Source: Clostridiales bacterium (lineage in GTDB: Bacteria; Bacillota; Clostridia; Lachnospirales; Lachnospiraceae). From it: a stretch of DNA of 64,000 nucleotides. Shown piece after piece: positions 1-10,100 of the stretch; the first letter of the stretch is position 1, and every line of letters starts with the position of its first letter. The position numbers and the translations under genes are program-made. The notes beneath the pieces are model-generated. The model had not been told where the DNA came from and ran no database searches. It worked only from the letters and a program-made list of their open reading frames with translations. The DNA lies in contig JAJBVD010000034.1 in the NCBI GenBank assembly GCA_020859985.1, positions 124,001-188,000 on the forward strand, in the 5' to 3' direction.

Positions 1-1
1 C

Positions 2-1768
2 GAGGTCAGCAAAGACCTGACGATGCGTGTGCTGCTACCGGAAGAGATCGTGCAGGCGCACGACGAGGGCATCATCCACTTCCACGATGCGGATTATTAC
101 GCGCAGCGGGAGCACAACTGCGACCTGATCAATCTGGAAGACATGCTGCAGAACGGCACAGTGATCAGCGAGACGATGATTGAGAAGCCGCACAGCTTTT
201 TTACTGCCTGCAACGTGACAACGCAGATTGTCGCGCAGGTGGCGAGCAACCAGTATGGCGGCCAGTCGTTTTCTCTGGCGCATCTGGCTCCGTTCGTGGA
301 TATCAGCCGTCAGAAGCTGCGCAGCAAGGTGATCGAGGAACGCGAGGCCTGCGGCGAGCCTCTGGATGAAGGCATCATTTCCATGGTAACAGAACGCCGC
401 CTGAAAGACGAGATTACCAGCGGCATCCAGACTATCCAGTACCAGCTTATTACTCTGATGACCTGCAACGGACAGGCTCCTTTTGTGACCATGTTTATGT
501 ATCTCGACGAGGTTCCCGAGGGACGGACGCGCGACGACCTCGCGATGATCATCGAGGAAGTGATGCGCCAGCGGATGCAGGGTGTAAAAAATGAAAGCGG
601 CGCGTGGATCACGCCCGCGTTTCCGAAGCTGATCTATGTACTTGACGAGGACAACATCACTGAAGATTCCAAATACTGGTACCTGACCGAGCTTGCAGCC
701 GAATGCACGGCAAAACGCATGGTACCGGACTACATCTCCGCGAAGATGATGAAAAAGCTGAAACGCGGCAACGTCTACACCTGCATGGGCTGCCGTTCCT
801 TCCTTACAGTGGAAGACAGCCAGCGGAACCCGGACGGAAGCCACAAGTTCTACGGCCGTTTCAATCAGGGCGTCGTCACCATCAATCTGGTGGACGTGGC
901 CTGCTCCTCCGAGGGCGATATGGATAAATTCTGGGAAATCCTCGATGAGCGTCTGGAGCTCTGCCACCGCGCTCTGCGCTGCCGCCACGAACGCCTTCTC
1001 GGCACCGTGTCCGACGTGGCGCCGATTCTCTGGCAGTACGGTGCGCTTGCGCGCCTGAAAAAGGGCGAGAAAATTGACAAGCTTCTTTATAACGGGTATT
1101 CAACGATTTCCCTGGGCTACGCGGGACTCTATGAGATGTGCGTGCGCATGCTCGGCAAATCCCACACCGACCCAGAGGCACGCCCGTTCGCGATGGCAGT
1201 CATGCAGCGCCTGAACGACAAATGTGCCGAATGGAAGGCTGCGGAAAACATCAGCTACTCCGTCTACGGCACGCCGATGGAGTCCACGACCTACCGTTTC
1301 GCGAAGCTTCTGAAAAAGCGCTTCGGCATCATCCCGGGCGTGACCGATAAAAACTACATCACCAACAGCTACCACGTCCATGTGACCGAAGAGATCGACG
1401 CATTCAGCAAGCTGAGCTTCGAAGCTCCGTTCCAGGAGCTCTCTCCGGGCGGCGCAATCAGCTACGTGGAAGTGCCGAATATGCAGAACAACATCCCGGC
1501 CGTGCTCTCCGTGATGAAGTTCATCTACGACAACATCATGTACGCCGAGCTGAACACCAAGAGCGACTACTGCAGCTGCTGCGGTTACAACGGCGAGATC
1601 CAGATCGTCGAGGATGAAGCTGGCAAGCTCGTCTGGGAGTGCCCGAACTGCGGCAACCGCGACCAGGACAAGATGAGCGTTGCCCGCCGTACCTGCGGCT
1701 ACATCGGCACCCAGTTCTGGAATCAGGGGCGCACGCAGGAGATCAAAGACCGCGTGCTGCATCTGTAA
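2..1768 (+). CDS. nrdD: Anaerobic ribonucleoside-triphosphate reductase, class III (5' end outside the window)
   Basis: The oxygen-sensitive glycyl-radical enzyme that makes dNTPs from NTPs. The reading frame is open from the first bases, so the gene starts upstream; the N-terminal ATP-cone region is missing and 588 residues are visible. Seen: the finger-loop cysteines in TCMGCRSF, the C-terminal four-cysteine zinc site (CSCC about 25 residues before CPNC), and the glycyl-radical motif RRTCGYIG about 25 residues from the end. All the catalytic hallmarks in the visible part are intact. Its activase gene nrdG is normally adjacent, but here it lies 2 kb downstream behind an inserted gene on the other strand. 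Confidence 0.97.
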   Translation, partial: EVSKDLTMRVLLPEEIVQAHDEGIIHFHDADYYAQREHNCDLINLEDMLQNGTVISETMIEKPHSFFTACNVTTQIVAQVASNQYGGQSFSLAHLAPFVDISRQKLRSKVIEEREACGEPLDEGIISMVTERRLKDEITSGIQTIQYQLITLMTCNGQAPFVTMFMYLDEVPEGRTRDDLAMIIEEVMRQRMQGVKNESGAWITPAFPKLIYVLDEDNITEDSKYWYLTELAAECTAKRMVPDYISAKMMKKLKRGNVYTCMGCRSFLTVEDSQRNPDGSHKFYGRFNQGVVTINLVDVACSSEGDMDKFWEILDERLELCHRALRCRHERLLGTVSDVAPILWQYGALARLKKGEKIDKLLYNGYSTISLGYAGLYEMCVRMLGKSHTDPEARPFAMAVMQRLNDKCAEWKAAENISYSVYGTPMESTTYRFAKLLKKRFGIIPGVTDKNYITNSYHVHVTEEIDAFSKLSFEAPFQELSPGGAISYVEVPNMQNNIPAVLSVMKFIYDNIMYAELNTKSDYCSCCGYNGEIQIVEDEAGKLVWECPNCGNRDQDKMSVARRTCGYIGTQFWNQGRTQEIKDRVLHL

Positions 1769-1795
1769 AGCCTGTCATTCCAATTGAAAAATTAC

Positions 1796-1880
1796 ATCGC
1801 AACAGTCGGTACAGTATCGCAACAGTCGGCAAGAAATACATAAAGTACAATAAAACAGGCAGCCATAACCGCTGCCTGTA
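1796..1880 (+). terminator. Probable nrdD terminator with a duplicated 14-bp leader
   Basis: An 8-bp perfect stem (CAGGCAGC/GCTGCCTG, 1856-1878) lies about 90 bases after the nrdD stop. The T-tract after it is weak (taattct), so strength is uncertain. Just before it, atcgcaacagtcgg occurs twice (about 1796 and 1817). Confidence 0.5.
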
Positions 1881-1941
1881 ATTCTAACTATTCATGCACT
1901 AAAACCGGCCCTTCGTGAAACAGGAGGGTCGTTTTAACGTT

Positions 1942-3594
1942 TTACGTATTCTGGGCAATCTCAATCCTGCAGTGATGAACCTTTTTCTTTCTGTCGTATC
2001 CGATCCCCACCAGCAGTATCCGTCCGGTATGACGCTTTCTCTCCGCCATTTTTCCCTGAAACTTCAGCATATACTTTCGATCCCTGATCTGGGCAATCGC
2101 CGTTTCCGACGTATCATCCACTTTTAGTTCAAGAATAATCCCGTCGTCTCCTGCCCGCTCCGGGTAGAAAATGAAATCAGCATATCCTTCTCCTGCCTTA
2201 TCTTCCCGCTCTACATAATAAGTGTCGCGTGCAGCAAGATAGACAAGATTCATGATCGCGGTCAGCTCGGTCTCATCGTTGTAGTCCAAAAGAGGAGTTT
2301 CCGTATCATGTGCAAAAGCTAAAATCTCCTCCATCGTCTTCGTGTCACCTTTCAGCGTGGCTCGCAGCATACGGTCGGATTCTACCGCAAGGCGATTGAT
2401 ATAGCCAAGATTTTCCCTCTCTCGGATGGTTTTTACAAACTCATCCATCAGCTCACGGTTCGGGATATGAACCCTGCCGTCCTCATAATTCAGAAAACCG
2501 TAAACCACCATTGCGGAAAGAATCTCGTTACGCGTGGTCAGATTCATCGATGTGGCAGCAAATTCCTCAATCCTTGCCGGCACCGCCTCCCCGGCTACCA
2601 TAAGCGCCACGTCTTTTTTTACATCGGCACGGTCATTCATGATGTAAGTGGAAATCTCGCCATAGGTCCCTGTCGCTGTCCAGTAGCTTCGGATGCGGTT
2701 GCGCGTCAGCGCCTCTACCACGGATCGGGGATTATACATTCGCTCCGAGGACGGGGTATGATAACCGTCATACCATGCCCTCAAATCCTCTCTCGATATC
2801 TCGCAGCTTGCAGTTCTCTTCTGATATCTGTCATAAAGCTCGTCAACCTCAGTCTCCGTAAACCCAAAGTATTCACTGAACAGATCGTCTGTGGCCATTG
2901 TATATTCCTGAAAATTATTGATCGTAGAGCCGCTGGAGTACTTCGCAATCGGAAGCACGCCTGTCATATAGCTTAACGCGACATAACCCGTGTCCTTTGT
3001 CATGGCCGCAAGCCAGTTGATAAAGCTTTTCCTGTCCTCATTCGAAGTATAAGACTTATGGAAAATGCAATCCCATTCATCAAATATAAGGATGAACTTT
3101 TCCTGCATATCCGCATAAATCAGCCCCAGAAAATCAACAAGAGAAAGGCCTTCCCAGTAATCTGTATCCGGGAAGCTTTTTCTTAAATCCCGAATCAAAA
3201 ATGCCTCTATGCTGTTTATAAATTCATCATAGTTTTTACTTGTATTAGCAGATTTAATAAAATTAATATAAATCACATTATATTGATTCATATACTCGCA
3301 ATAGTCAAACCGTTCATCAACGGTTGCTTCAACTGTTGATTTCACAGTTGAAGCATTCTCAGAAGCCTGCGCTATTTTCAAAGAATCAAAAATACTGCTG
3401 CTGTCAATGCCCTTACTGAAAAAAGCCCCGACCATCGCTGCCATCACTGACTTGCCGAAACGTCTCGGTCGGGTGATGCAGATATGGTTATTTCCTTCTG
3501 CCACTAACGGGATCAGTACTTTCAGCATGGCTGTTTTATCTACAAAATATGGTTTTTTTGGTTTCACTTTCATAAAGAGAAAACACCTGTGCAC
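1942..3594 (-). CDS. AAA-ATPase-like / PD-(D/E)XK nuclease family protein (DUF1703 type)
   Basis: A member of the large family with an N-terminal AAA-ATPase-like domain (PF09820) and a C-terminal PD-(D/E)XK nuclease-like domain (PF08011); the role is unknown and it is often multicopy in gut Clostridia and Bacteroidetes. Seen: P-loop-like ITRPRRFGKSVMAAMVG near residue 45, a Walker B-like FILIFDEWD, and a C-terminal nuclease core ADFIFYP followed by ILELKVDD. The usual family N-terminus (MGYYLNSAQ...) is encoded from an ATG at 3613 behind a strong ribosome-binding site, but one frame off. The frames meet at a 7-base A/T run (3553-3559), so translation in this frame must start inside (GTG 3594 or ATG 3573) or the gene is frameshifted. 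Two more broken relatives occur at 29.96-30.27 and 33.9-35.0 kb. Confidence 0.8.
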   Translation of the reverse strand: MHRCFLFMKVKPKKPYFVDKTAMLKVLIPLVAEGNNHICITRPRRFGKSVMAAMVGAFFSKGIDSSSIFDSLKIAQASENASTVKSTVEATVDERFDYCEYMNQYNVIYINFIKSANTSKNYDEFINSIEAFLIRDLRKSFPDTDYWEGLSLVDFLGLIYADMQEKFILIFDEWDCIFHKSYTSNEDRKSFINWLAAMTKDTGYVALSYMTGVLPIAKYSSGSTINNFQEYTMATDDLFSEYFGFTETEVDELYDRYQKRTASCEISREDLRAWYDGYHTPSSERMYNPRSVVEALTRNRIRSYWTATGTYGEISTYIMNDRADVKKDVALMVAGEAVPARIEEFAATSMNLTTRNEILSAMVVYGFLNYEDGRVHIPNRELMDEFVKTIRERENLGYINRLAVESDRMLRATLKGDTKTMEEILAFAHDTETPLLDYNDETELTAIMNLVYLAARDTYYVEREDKAGEGYADFIFYPERAGDDGIILELKVDDTSETAIAQIRDRKYMLKFQGKMAERKRHTGRILLVGIGYDRKKKVHHCRIEIAQNT

Positions 3595-3721
3595 TGTTCA
3601 GATAGTAGCCCATTTCCTGCACCTCCCCATCTTGCCCGTTTCACCTGACAAATCAGATATAGTCTCACTCGTTTTTATTATATCCAAAAGCAGACCGGAC
3701 TTCAACCAGATTTGAAAAAAC

Positions 3722-3750
3722 TTGACAACCCATTAACAAATTACTATGAT
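3722..3750 (+). promoter_or_regulatory. Sigma-A-type promoter for nrdG
   Basis: TTGACA, a 17-base spacer and TATGAT, 48 bases before the nrdG start. A private promoter fits nrdG being cut off from nrdD by the inserted ATPase gene. Confidence 0.7.
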
Positions 3751-3797
3751 GAACGCGTCCATTATGAACGGATCATATTTCTGTTGAGGTCAAACTT

Positions 3798-4286
3798 ATG
3801 AACTATGGAAACATCAAAAAAAATGACATCGCCGACGGTCCGGGCGTCCGGGTCTCGCTTTTTGTGTCGGGCTGCCGTCACCACTGCAAGGGCTGCTTCA
3901 ATGCCGAGACCTGGGATTTTGGATTTGGACAGCCTTTCACCGACGAGACTGCAGAGGAGATTCTGGATGCGCTGAAACCCGATTATATTCAGGGCTTTAC
4001 CGCGCTGGGAGGCGAGCCGTTTGAGCCGGAAAATCAGCCGGTGGTCACGGCTCTCATGAAAAAAATCCGGGAGCACTATCCTGATAAGGATATCTGGTGC
4101 TACACCGGATATTTGTATGACGTCGACCTGATCCCCGGCGGCCGCGTTTTCACGGATGTGACGCAGGAAATGCTTTCTTATATTGATGTGCTCGTCGACG
4201 GCGAGTTCATCGAAGCAGAAAAGGACATCTCGCTGCAATTCCGCGGCAGCCGGAACCAGAGGATCATTCATCTGCATCAGCAATAA
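3798..4286 (+). CDS. nrdG: Anaerobic ribonucleotide reductase-activating protein (radical SAM)
   Basis: The radical-SAM activase that abstracts a hydrogen to create the glycyl radical on NrdD. The 162-residue length is normal for NrdG. Seen: the radical-SAM cluster motif in VSGCRHHCKGCFN (CxxxCxxC) near residue 30, a preceding DGPGVR, and the SAM-binding GGEPF. The start has a GAGGT ribosome-binding site and lies under its own promoter. It is convergent with thiT, whose stop lies 16 bases beyond the nrdG stop. Confidence 0.96.
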   Translation: MNYGNIKKNDIADGPGVRVSLFVSGCRHHCKGCFNAETWDFGFGQPFTDETAEEILDALKPDYIQGFTALGGEPFEPENQPVVTALMKKIREHYPDKDIWCYTGYLYDVDLIPGGRVFTDVTQEMLSYIDVLVDGEFIEAEKDISLQFRGSRNQRIIHLHQQ

Positions 4287-4301
4287 CGGCACCTGACGCT
4301 T

Positions 4302-4961
4302 TTATTTCACCGCACTCTCCTTCACCGTCTGCAGTGCTTTCGCAACTGGCGGAAGCGAGATAATGATGACTGTGATCACGCCCTCCAGCAGGATGTAGGA
4401 ATAATTGTAGATAATCGGGTACAGTGCCGAAAGTGCCTGCGGGAAGTTCTCCGGCATGTAGTCCATCCAGTACAGATAGCCGCCCAGTGCGTGGAATGCG
4501 CCGCGCACGAGGATGCCGAGTATGTAGCCCTTGACCAGTCCATTTTTAGATTTCCAAAATACACCGGCCAGACCGAGTCCTGCGAAGGCAAGCACGTAGT
4601 CGCAGCACACCTGGAAAAAGCTCAGCACGTACGGCTCCTGCAGGAACTGAAGAATTCCGTAAGCCAGGCCGGTCAGAATGCCAACCTTCACGCCGTACCA
4701 GTTGCCAATCAGGCAGATGAACAGCATGCTGAACAGGGTCACGGAGCCGCCGTACGGCAGATGAAACAGCTTGATATACGAGGTGACAAACGCGAGTGCC
4801 ATCGCCATCGCGCAGTACACCAGCTGCTTCGTGGACATTTTCTTACTGGAATCGGCTTTGCTGTGAAAGAATGACGCCACCAGCACCAGCACAATCGCGG
4901 CAATGGCGCAGAGAACGTATCCAAGGGTGGTCAGGCCACCGTCTGCAGTAACAATAGACAT
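4302..4961 (-). CDS. thiT: Energy-coupled thiamine transporter ThiT (ECF S component)
   Basis: The membrane substrate-binding subunit that hands thiamine to a shared ECF energising module encoded elsewhere. The 219-residue protein has about six membrane helices. The region YIKLFHLPYGGSVTLFSM matches the conserved ThiT segment that follows the first helices, and aromatic residues typical of the thiamine pocket (WYGVKVG, YWMDYMP) are present. The start at 4961 is chosen because AAGGAGGA lies 6 bases upstream; a longer frame to 5030 would run through the regulatory leader. A TPP riboswitch upstream on the same strand confirms the substrate. Confidence 0.93.
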   Translation of the reverse strand: MSIVTADGGLTTLGYVLCAIAAIVLVLVASFFHSKADSSKKMSTKQLVYCAMAMALAFVTSYIKLFHLPYGGSVTLFSMLFICLIGNWYGVKVGILTGLAYGILQFLQEPYVLSFFQVCCDYVLAFAGLGLAGVFWKSKNGLVKGYILGILVRGAFHALGGYLYWMDYMPENFPQALSALYPIIYNYSYILLEGVITVIIISLPPVAKALQTVKESAVK

Positions 4962-4992
4962 AAAAAATCCTCCTTTTTCTGCGCAAGGAGGA
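4962..4992 (-). promoter_or_regulatory. Hairpin that sequesters the thiT ribosome-binding site
   Basis: TCCTCCTT (from 4992) can pair perfectly with the ribosome-binding sequence AAGGAGGA (4975-4968). Six T residues and then the start codon follow directly. The same hairpin could act as an intrinsic terminator or as a translation blocker, so it is the likely expression platform of the riboswitch. Confidence 0.65.
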
Positions 4993-5092
4993 ATCACATC
5001 GAGCGTCCCTGTCTGAACGATTCCGTACAACTTTGCGAATCAAACTCTTTCGTCTCTTCGAATGCCGTATTTTCTCGTCCGTAACAGGTATG

Positions 5093-5177
5093 TGCGCTTC
5101 CTTACGCCGGTATTACCCGGGTCAAGTGTTAAGGGTCAGAGTCCGTACGGACTCAGTCTCAGCGATGTGCTCCCCTA
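5093..5177 (-). promoter_or_regulatory. TPP riboswitch (THI element)
   Basis: Read on the minus strand, the leader shows the conserved THI-box pieces in order: GGGGAGC, CTGAGA, a variable hairpin GAGTCCGTACGGACTC, GACCCTT, ACTTGACCCGGGTAATACC and GGCGTAAGGAAG. It lies about 130 bases before the thiT start. Binding of TPP is expected to shut off thiT. Confidence 0.95.
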
Positions 5178-5334
5178 GCGGATGTTATAGATGCATCGGC
5201 AATACGACCGATGAACTGGGCTTACTATACCGCATACTGCAGATAATGTCAAACAATACTTTTCGTTCCATCCGTATTCCATTGCCTTTCGCCCGAACGA
5301 CTTCCCGCATTTCAGGAGCCGAATGTTACCTTTT

Positions 5335-5712
5335 TCATCCGGCCAGCATTCCGCCAAGCGTCCCTCCCAGCACACACAGCGCCAGTGAAAGAAGCGTTCT
5401 GGTCAGCTGCGGCTGCAGTGCTTCCTCTCCCATTCCGGATATTGCCAGAAGAAGCAGAAAATACAGCACACCTGTCAGCAGCCCCCACAGGAATTTACGT
5501 CTGTCCGCCTTTCTCCCGCAAAATAAGCCTCCCGTAAAACAGGAAAGCACGTAGATCACCATGATGCCGATCTCCGTCTGTCCCGCGGTCAGCTGCAGCT
5601 TCAGAAGTAAAAACGCGAATCCCAGCAGCAGGATCACGGTGACCAGAAAAGAAACCGTAAGCGCCCCGACAACTCTCCCGATGGTTTTCCCATGTCCGCG
5701 CATCGTCTCCAT
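5335..5712 (-). CDS. TIGR04086 family membrane protein
   Basis: A small integral membrane protein (125 residues from 5712) with four predicted helices. It resembles the TIGR04086/YrzE-like family found next to housekeeping genes in Clostridia; its function is unknown. Glycine-rich helix packing (FTGGLFCGRKADRRKFLWGLLTG, GGTLGGMLAG) is visible. An upstream ATG at 5742 is in frame, but only 5712 has a GGGGGA ribosome-binding site at proper spacing. It stands alone between the riboswitch leader and the DUF6128-type gene. Confidence 0.75.
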   Translation of the reverse strand: METMRGHGKTIGRVVGALTVSFLVTVILLLGFAFLLLKLQLTAGQTEIGIMVIYVLSCFTGGLFCGRKADRRKFLWGLLTGVLYFLLLLAISGMGEEALQPQLTRTLLSLALCVLGGTLGGMLAG

Positions 5713-5854
5713 TTTTGATTTCCCCCATATGCTTGTTTTCATACAGTTTTTGCAGTCAGCACGCAGTACTGTTCTAAGTTGCCATTCCTTCTACTATCGC
5801 CTAAACTCTCCGGCGGAGATCCCGAAACCGTTTTGCACTGCCGCTCCCGGCTGC

Positions 5855-7048
5855 TCATATCAGCCCATCCCGGATCTGCTCCGGTTCTCTTAAAATCCGA
5901 TACCAATAACCAAACTTCCGGCCATAACTGTTCGAGCCTGACTGTTTGAAATGATCATAGCCAAAGGTCTGCGCCATGTATTCCTCCTGCTGATTGCGCA
6001 TCCCCGGCACACCGAGTATGTACCCGCCGTCCTTCGTCCTGCCGAGCAAAAGATGGCGGTACAGATAATAACCATGCTGCAGAAAATTACTTCTGCCCAC
6101 CTTCCAGTTTTCCTGCTGGAGCGGGAGGATATCACACAGTTTGATCTGTACGCAGTCGGTAAATTCTCCGTCCTGAAACGGGCGGAATTTCTGACGGCTT
6201 CTCAGAAGGTTTTCGGCTGGATTCGGCATCTCGGCCGGCATCTGCGATGGCATTTCCGGCACGTCCGGCTCTGATATCACGGGGATTTCCTGCTGCGGCA
6301 TTTCCGTAATCTGCGGGGCAGGCAGTTCGACTGACTCTGGTGCCGGTATCTCTGTCCGTGAAGGCTCAACCGGGTGCGGCTGCTGCTCCGGTTCTTCCTG
6401 CGGAAGCGGTTGCGCTGGATTTTCCGGTATTGGTTCCTGCTCCGGTTCTTCCGGCTGTGATGGCTGCTCAGATTCTTCCAACCGCAGCACCTGCTCAGGT
6501 TCCTCGAGCTGCGGTTCTTCTTCCTCCCGCGGCATAAGTTCCGGCTGCGCTTCCTCTTCCTCCTGCGGCATCAGCTCAGGCTGTACTTCCTCTTTTTCCT
6601 GCGGCATCGACTCTGATTGCGGTTCGCTTTTCTCCCACAGCATCGGCTCAGGCTGCGGCATCTCCAGCACAAAACGTGCAGGGTCCATGGCTTCGTCGTC
6701 CCACACGGTAAAGAAGCTTCTGCCGTCGCCGCTCTCTATCCGCATGCCATTCATTTCTCCAAAAAGATACTTTTCCAGACCGACCGGCGTGTCAGCGCGC
6801 CAGGCCCATTCTTCCGGCGCGGTTCCGCCTGCCGCCATTGTCCCCAGCAAAAAGCCCTGCAGATATCCGTTTTCACGGACAAAACCATAGACCCGCAATG
6901 GCGGCTCCGGCCTATCCGGTATGGTCAGCCGAAACAACACCCGCCACATTCCATCGCGCAGCTCCACCTTAGCAAATCCAGCGTTCTGCTGCTTTTTCCC
7001 ATCCGCATATTCATAAAAATAAGCTACAAATCTCCTGTATTCGGACAT
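5855..7048 (-). CDS. DUF6128-type protein with a Glu/Pro-rich linker
   Basis: A 397-residue protein of unknown function with two conserved ends and a low-complexity middle. The N-terminal 120 residues (EYRRFVAYFYEYADGKK, later GMWRVLFRL) match a domain common in Lachnospiraceae. The middle (about 130-290) is repeats of Gln-Pro-Glu-Leu-Met-Pro-(Gln/Arg)-Glu4 followed by PEQ/PEEPEQ units. The C-terminal domain (from about 300) carries GYYLYRHLLLGR and ends near YWYRILREPEQIRDGLI. The start at 7048 has a GCGGGGGAA ribosome-binding site. There is no signal peptide or membrane helix, so it is probably cytoplasmic. Confidence 0.7.
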   Translation of the reverse strand: MSEYRRFVAYFYEYADGKKQQNAGFAKVELRDGMWRVLFRLTIPDRPEPPLRVYGFVRENGYLQGFLLGTMAAGGTAPEEWAWRADTPVGLEKYLFGEMNGMRIESGDGRSFFTVWDDEAMDPARFVLEMPQPEPMLWEKSEPQSESMPQEKEEVQPELMPQEEEEAQPELMPREEEEPQLEEPEQVLRLEESEQPSQPEEPEQEPIPENPAQPLPQEEPEQQPHPVEPSRTEIPAPESVELPAPQITEMPQQEIPVISEPDVPEMPSQMPAEMPNPAENLLRSRQKFRPFQDGEFTDCVQIKLCDILPLQQENWKVGRSNFLQHGYYLYRHLLLGRTKDGGYILGVPGMRNQQEEYMAQTFGYDHFKQSGSNSYGRKFGYWYRILREPEQIRDGLI

Positions 7049-7134
7049 AAAATTCCCCCGCTTAAATTCCTGTGAATACTGTATTGTTGCCCTCTTTCCC
7101 AAAAATATATGCGGGGATTTTATTATTTATGTCT

Positions 7135-10100
7135 CTAGCTGATCTGCCATTTCACATGGCTGCCTGTCTCATCTTTCGTAACCAGCAGCTGATCGTCGAT
7201 CTCCTGCTTCAGCTCTGTCACGTGAGAAATGATACCGATCAGGCGGCTGCCGCCTGCCATCTCCTTGAGAACGCGGACGGCCTGACCGCGTGAGCGGTCG
7301 TCAAGAGAGCCAAACCCCTCATCGATAAACATCATATCCAGATGGATGGCTGCCGTGCGCTGCTGAATCTGGTCAGCCATCCCGAGCGCCAGCGAAAGGG
7401 CTGCCATAAAGGACTCGCCGCCGGAAAGAGTGCGGATCTCGCGCTCTTTTCCGGTCACAGTGGAGTAAACCATCAGATCCAGGCCGCGGTTTTTTCCTTT
7501 TCCTGCCCTTTCGGCGTCGACCATGCGAAGCTCGAACTGCCCGCCGGACATTTCAAGGAACCGCCGGTTTGCCGCATGGAGAATCTGTTCCATATAATAA
7601 CGCTGTACAAAGGTCTCAAGGTCCATACGGCTGTCCTTGACATTACCGGATACCAGCCGGTAAAGCGTATCCAGGCGTGTATGTTCCTCAATTACCTGCC
7701 TACGCTCTTTCAGCCCGGCGCGCAGGGTCTCTCTCATCCGCTCATCCGCCCGGTATTCCTCTCCGGTTCTGGCGTACTGCTGATCCGCCGCGGTCCGCTG
7801 CTCCTCCGCTACCTTCATTTCCGTGTTAAATTCTTCCAGATCCGGCTCCGGTCTGCCGGCGATCGCCTCAAGGGCAGATTCCAAGCGGCTTCTGGCTGAA
7901 ACGATTCCTTTTGTATATTGCTCCAGTTCCTCGCGCAGCCGGCTCTCATCCTCCGGCACGTGTCCGGCGGCAAGCTCCTGCCATTCGCTCTCAGTCTGTT
8001 TCCTCCGAAGCATACCGGCCTCATAGTCCTGTTTTCTTTGCTCGCAAAGTTCCTTTTGAGCAGGAAGCTCCTGCTCATATTTGTGGATCAGAGCCGCCGT
8101 GCGGTCTCTTTGCTCCCTTGCGGATACAGCCTTCTCTGCCGCTTTGCGGGCAGCCGCCGCTCTCTCCTGTCTGGAATTCTGCGCGTCCGTCAGCGCTTTT
8201 TTTGCCTCCGCAGCCGTCGCAAAGCTTCCCGTCTCATTCAATGCCCTGCGTCTTTGACGGCTTCCCTCCAGTCCTGCATAAGCCGCTGCTTTTTTCTGCC
8301 TTGCCTCTTCTGCCAGCCGGTTTAATTCCTGTTTATTTTCATCAGCGTCTTCCAGATTTTTCCGAACCTCCTGCAGCTGCAAACGCTGTTGTTCCAGCTC
8401 CTCTTTTTCTGATTTCAGCGCCAATGTCTGTTCCGTGATCTGAGTGTCGGCAGTAAGGATTATTTCGTCAATATATTTATCCGTTTTATTCTCTGTAAAT
8501 TCATCATTTTCCCATTCAGGATTTTTATAGAAAACATCTTCTTTTTGTTCATTGCCGGATTCCGCTTTCATCTCCTCCCGCAGCTTCTCAGCCTCCGCTT
8601 TCAGCGTTTCCCGCTTCGCCGCAAGCAGCTCCGCGGCGGCGTGTGATTTTGCCGCAAGAGTTTTTTGCTTCTCAGAAAGCTCATCCGCCTTTTTCTCCAG
8701 AGAATCCAACATCTCCTGCGAAAGTGTATCCGGTCCGTCTGTCCGGCGTGAGGATGCCGCTGTGTCCGGGGATTCTGTCCGATCCAAGGAATCCACAGTG
8801 TCTAAATCGTTTGCACGGCGCCAATGTGCCCCGGCAGCGTGGAGAAGCTCCGCCGGATGCGGATGCTCCCGCGAGCCGCATACCGGACAGGGTTCGCCGT
8901 CCTTCAGGCTGCGCGCAAGGATTCCGGCCTGCTCGTCCAGAAATGCCGCCCGCAGCTGTTCATATTCCGCTCTGGCACTCTGGTAAGCACCGTCCGCCCT
9001 GATATATTCCTGCTGTGCCTGCTTGCAGACCTGCTCCTGACAAAGTACTTCCTTCTGAAGCTTTTTTACCGTATTCAGATGATCCGAAAAATGAGCCAAT
9101 CCTTCCTGACGTCCCTGAAAAAGAGCAAGCTTTTCCGGCACATCCGCAAGTGCAGCTTCCTGTTCTCTCCAAAGCTGCTCTCTCTGGCAAAACTGCTCAA
9201 GAGCAGACAGAGCCTTCGTCTCTTTTTGTTCTGCCTGTTTCAGCGTTTCCTCATCCAGACGGATCTGTCGGTCCGCATCCGCCTGCTTTTGCAGGATCTC
9301 CAGAGTTTTGCTGACACGTTCCTCTGTGCGAGCCGCAGCTTCCTGCTCTTTCTCCAAAAGAGTCTGCTGTTTTTCCTGCTCTGCCGCTGTCTCATTTACG
9401 AGCGTCTCCTGTTCCGGAAAGGCATCCCTTAGCTGTTCCAGTTTTTTTTCAGACGCATCCGCTGTATCAGCTGCATCACGAAAGAGCCGATAATCACCAT
9501 GAATTTCAAAAGCTGCCCGCAGATTCGCAATGAGCGCTTTCTTTTCTTCCATTTCCGCTGCCTGCTTTTCGTATCCGGCAAGCTCCTTTTGGGCCGCTTC
9601 CAGCCGGCTGTAGGCCTGTGCAAGGTTCTGCGCATTTGTGAATGCATCCCGCTTCTCTTTTTCTTTGGCATCTGCTTCCTCCCGCTGCTTCTTCGCCTCT
9701 TTCTGCTTTTCCTCCAGATGCGTGCACAACTCGTCCAGAGCTTCCAGAAAAGCATCCAGCGAGGTCATGTTCCCGTCCCGCACCTGCTTTTGCAGCCGCA
9801 AAATCTCCGGCGTTTTTTCATATCCATCCGGAATCCTTAAGTGCGCCGCCTCCGTCTGGCAGGCAGTCCGGATAGAAGCAATCTCTTTTTCCTTCTCTCT
9901 TTTCCGGTTTCCCAGTTCTTCCTCAATTTTCTGGTACAGATCCGTGTGGAACAGCTTGCGGAAAATCACTTTTTTATCGTCTGATTTTGCCCTTAAAAGC
10001 TCCATGAATTCGCCCTGCGCGATCATGGCGACCTGCATAAACTGCGCTTTCGTCAGACCGACAATCTCCTCCAGCTTTTTGTCTGTCTCCTTCGACGGAT

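Noticed and set aside
35-988. Long minus-strand frame opposite nrdD
   Set aside because: Pure antisense shadow of a strongly coding GC-rich gene; the protein has no family features.
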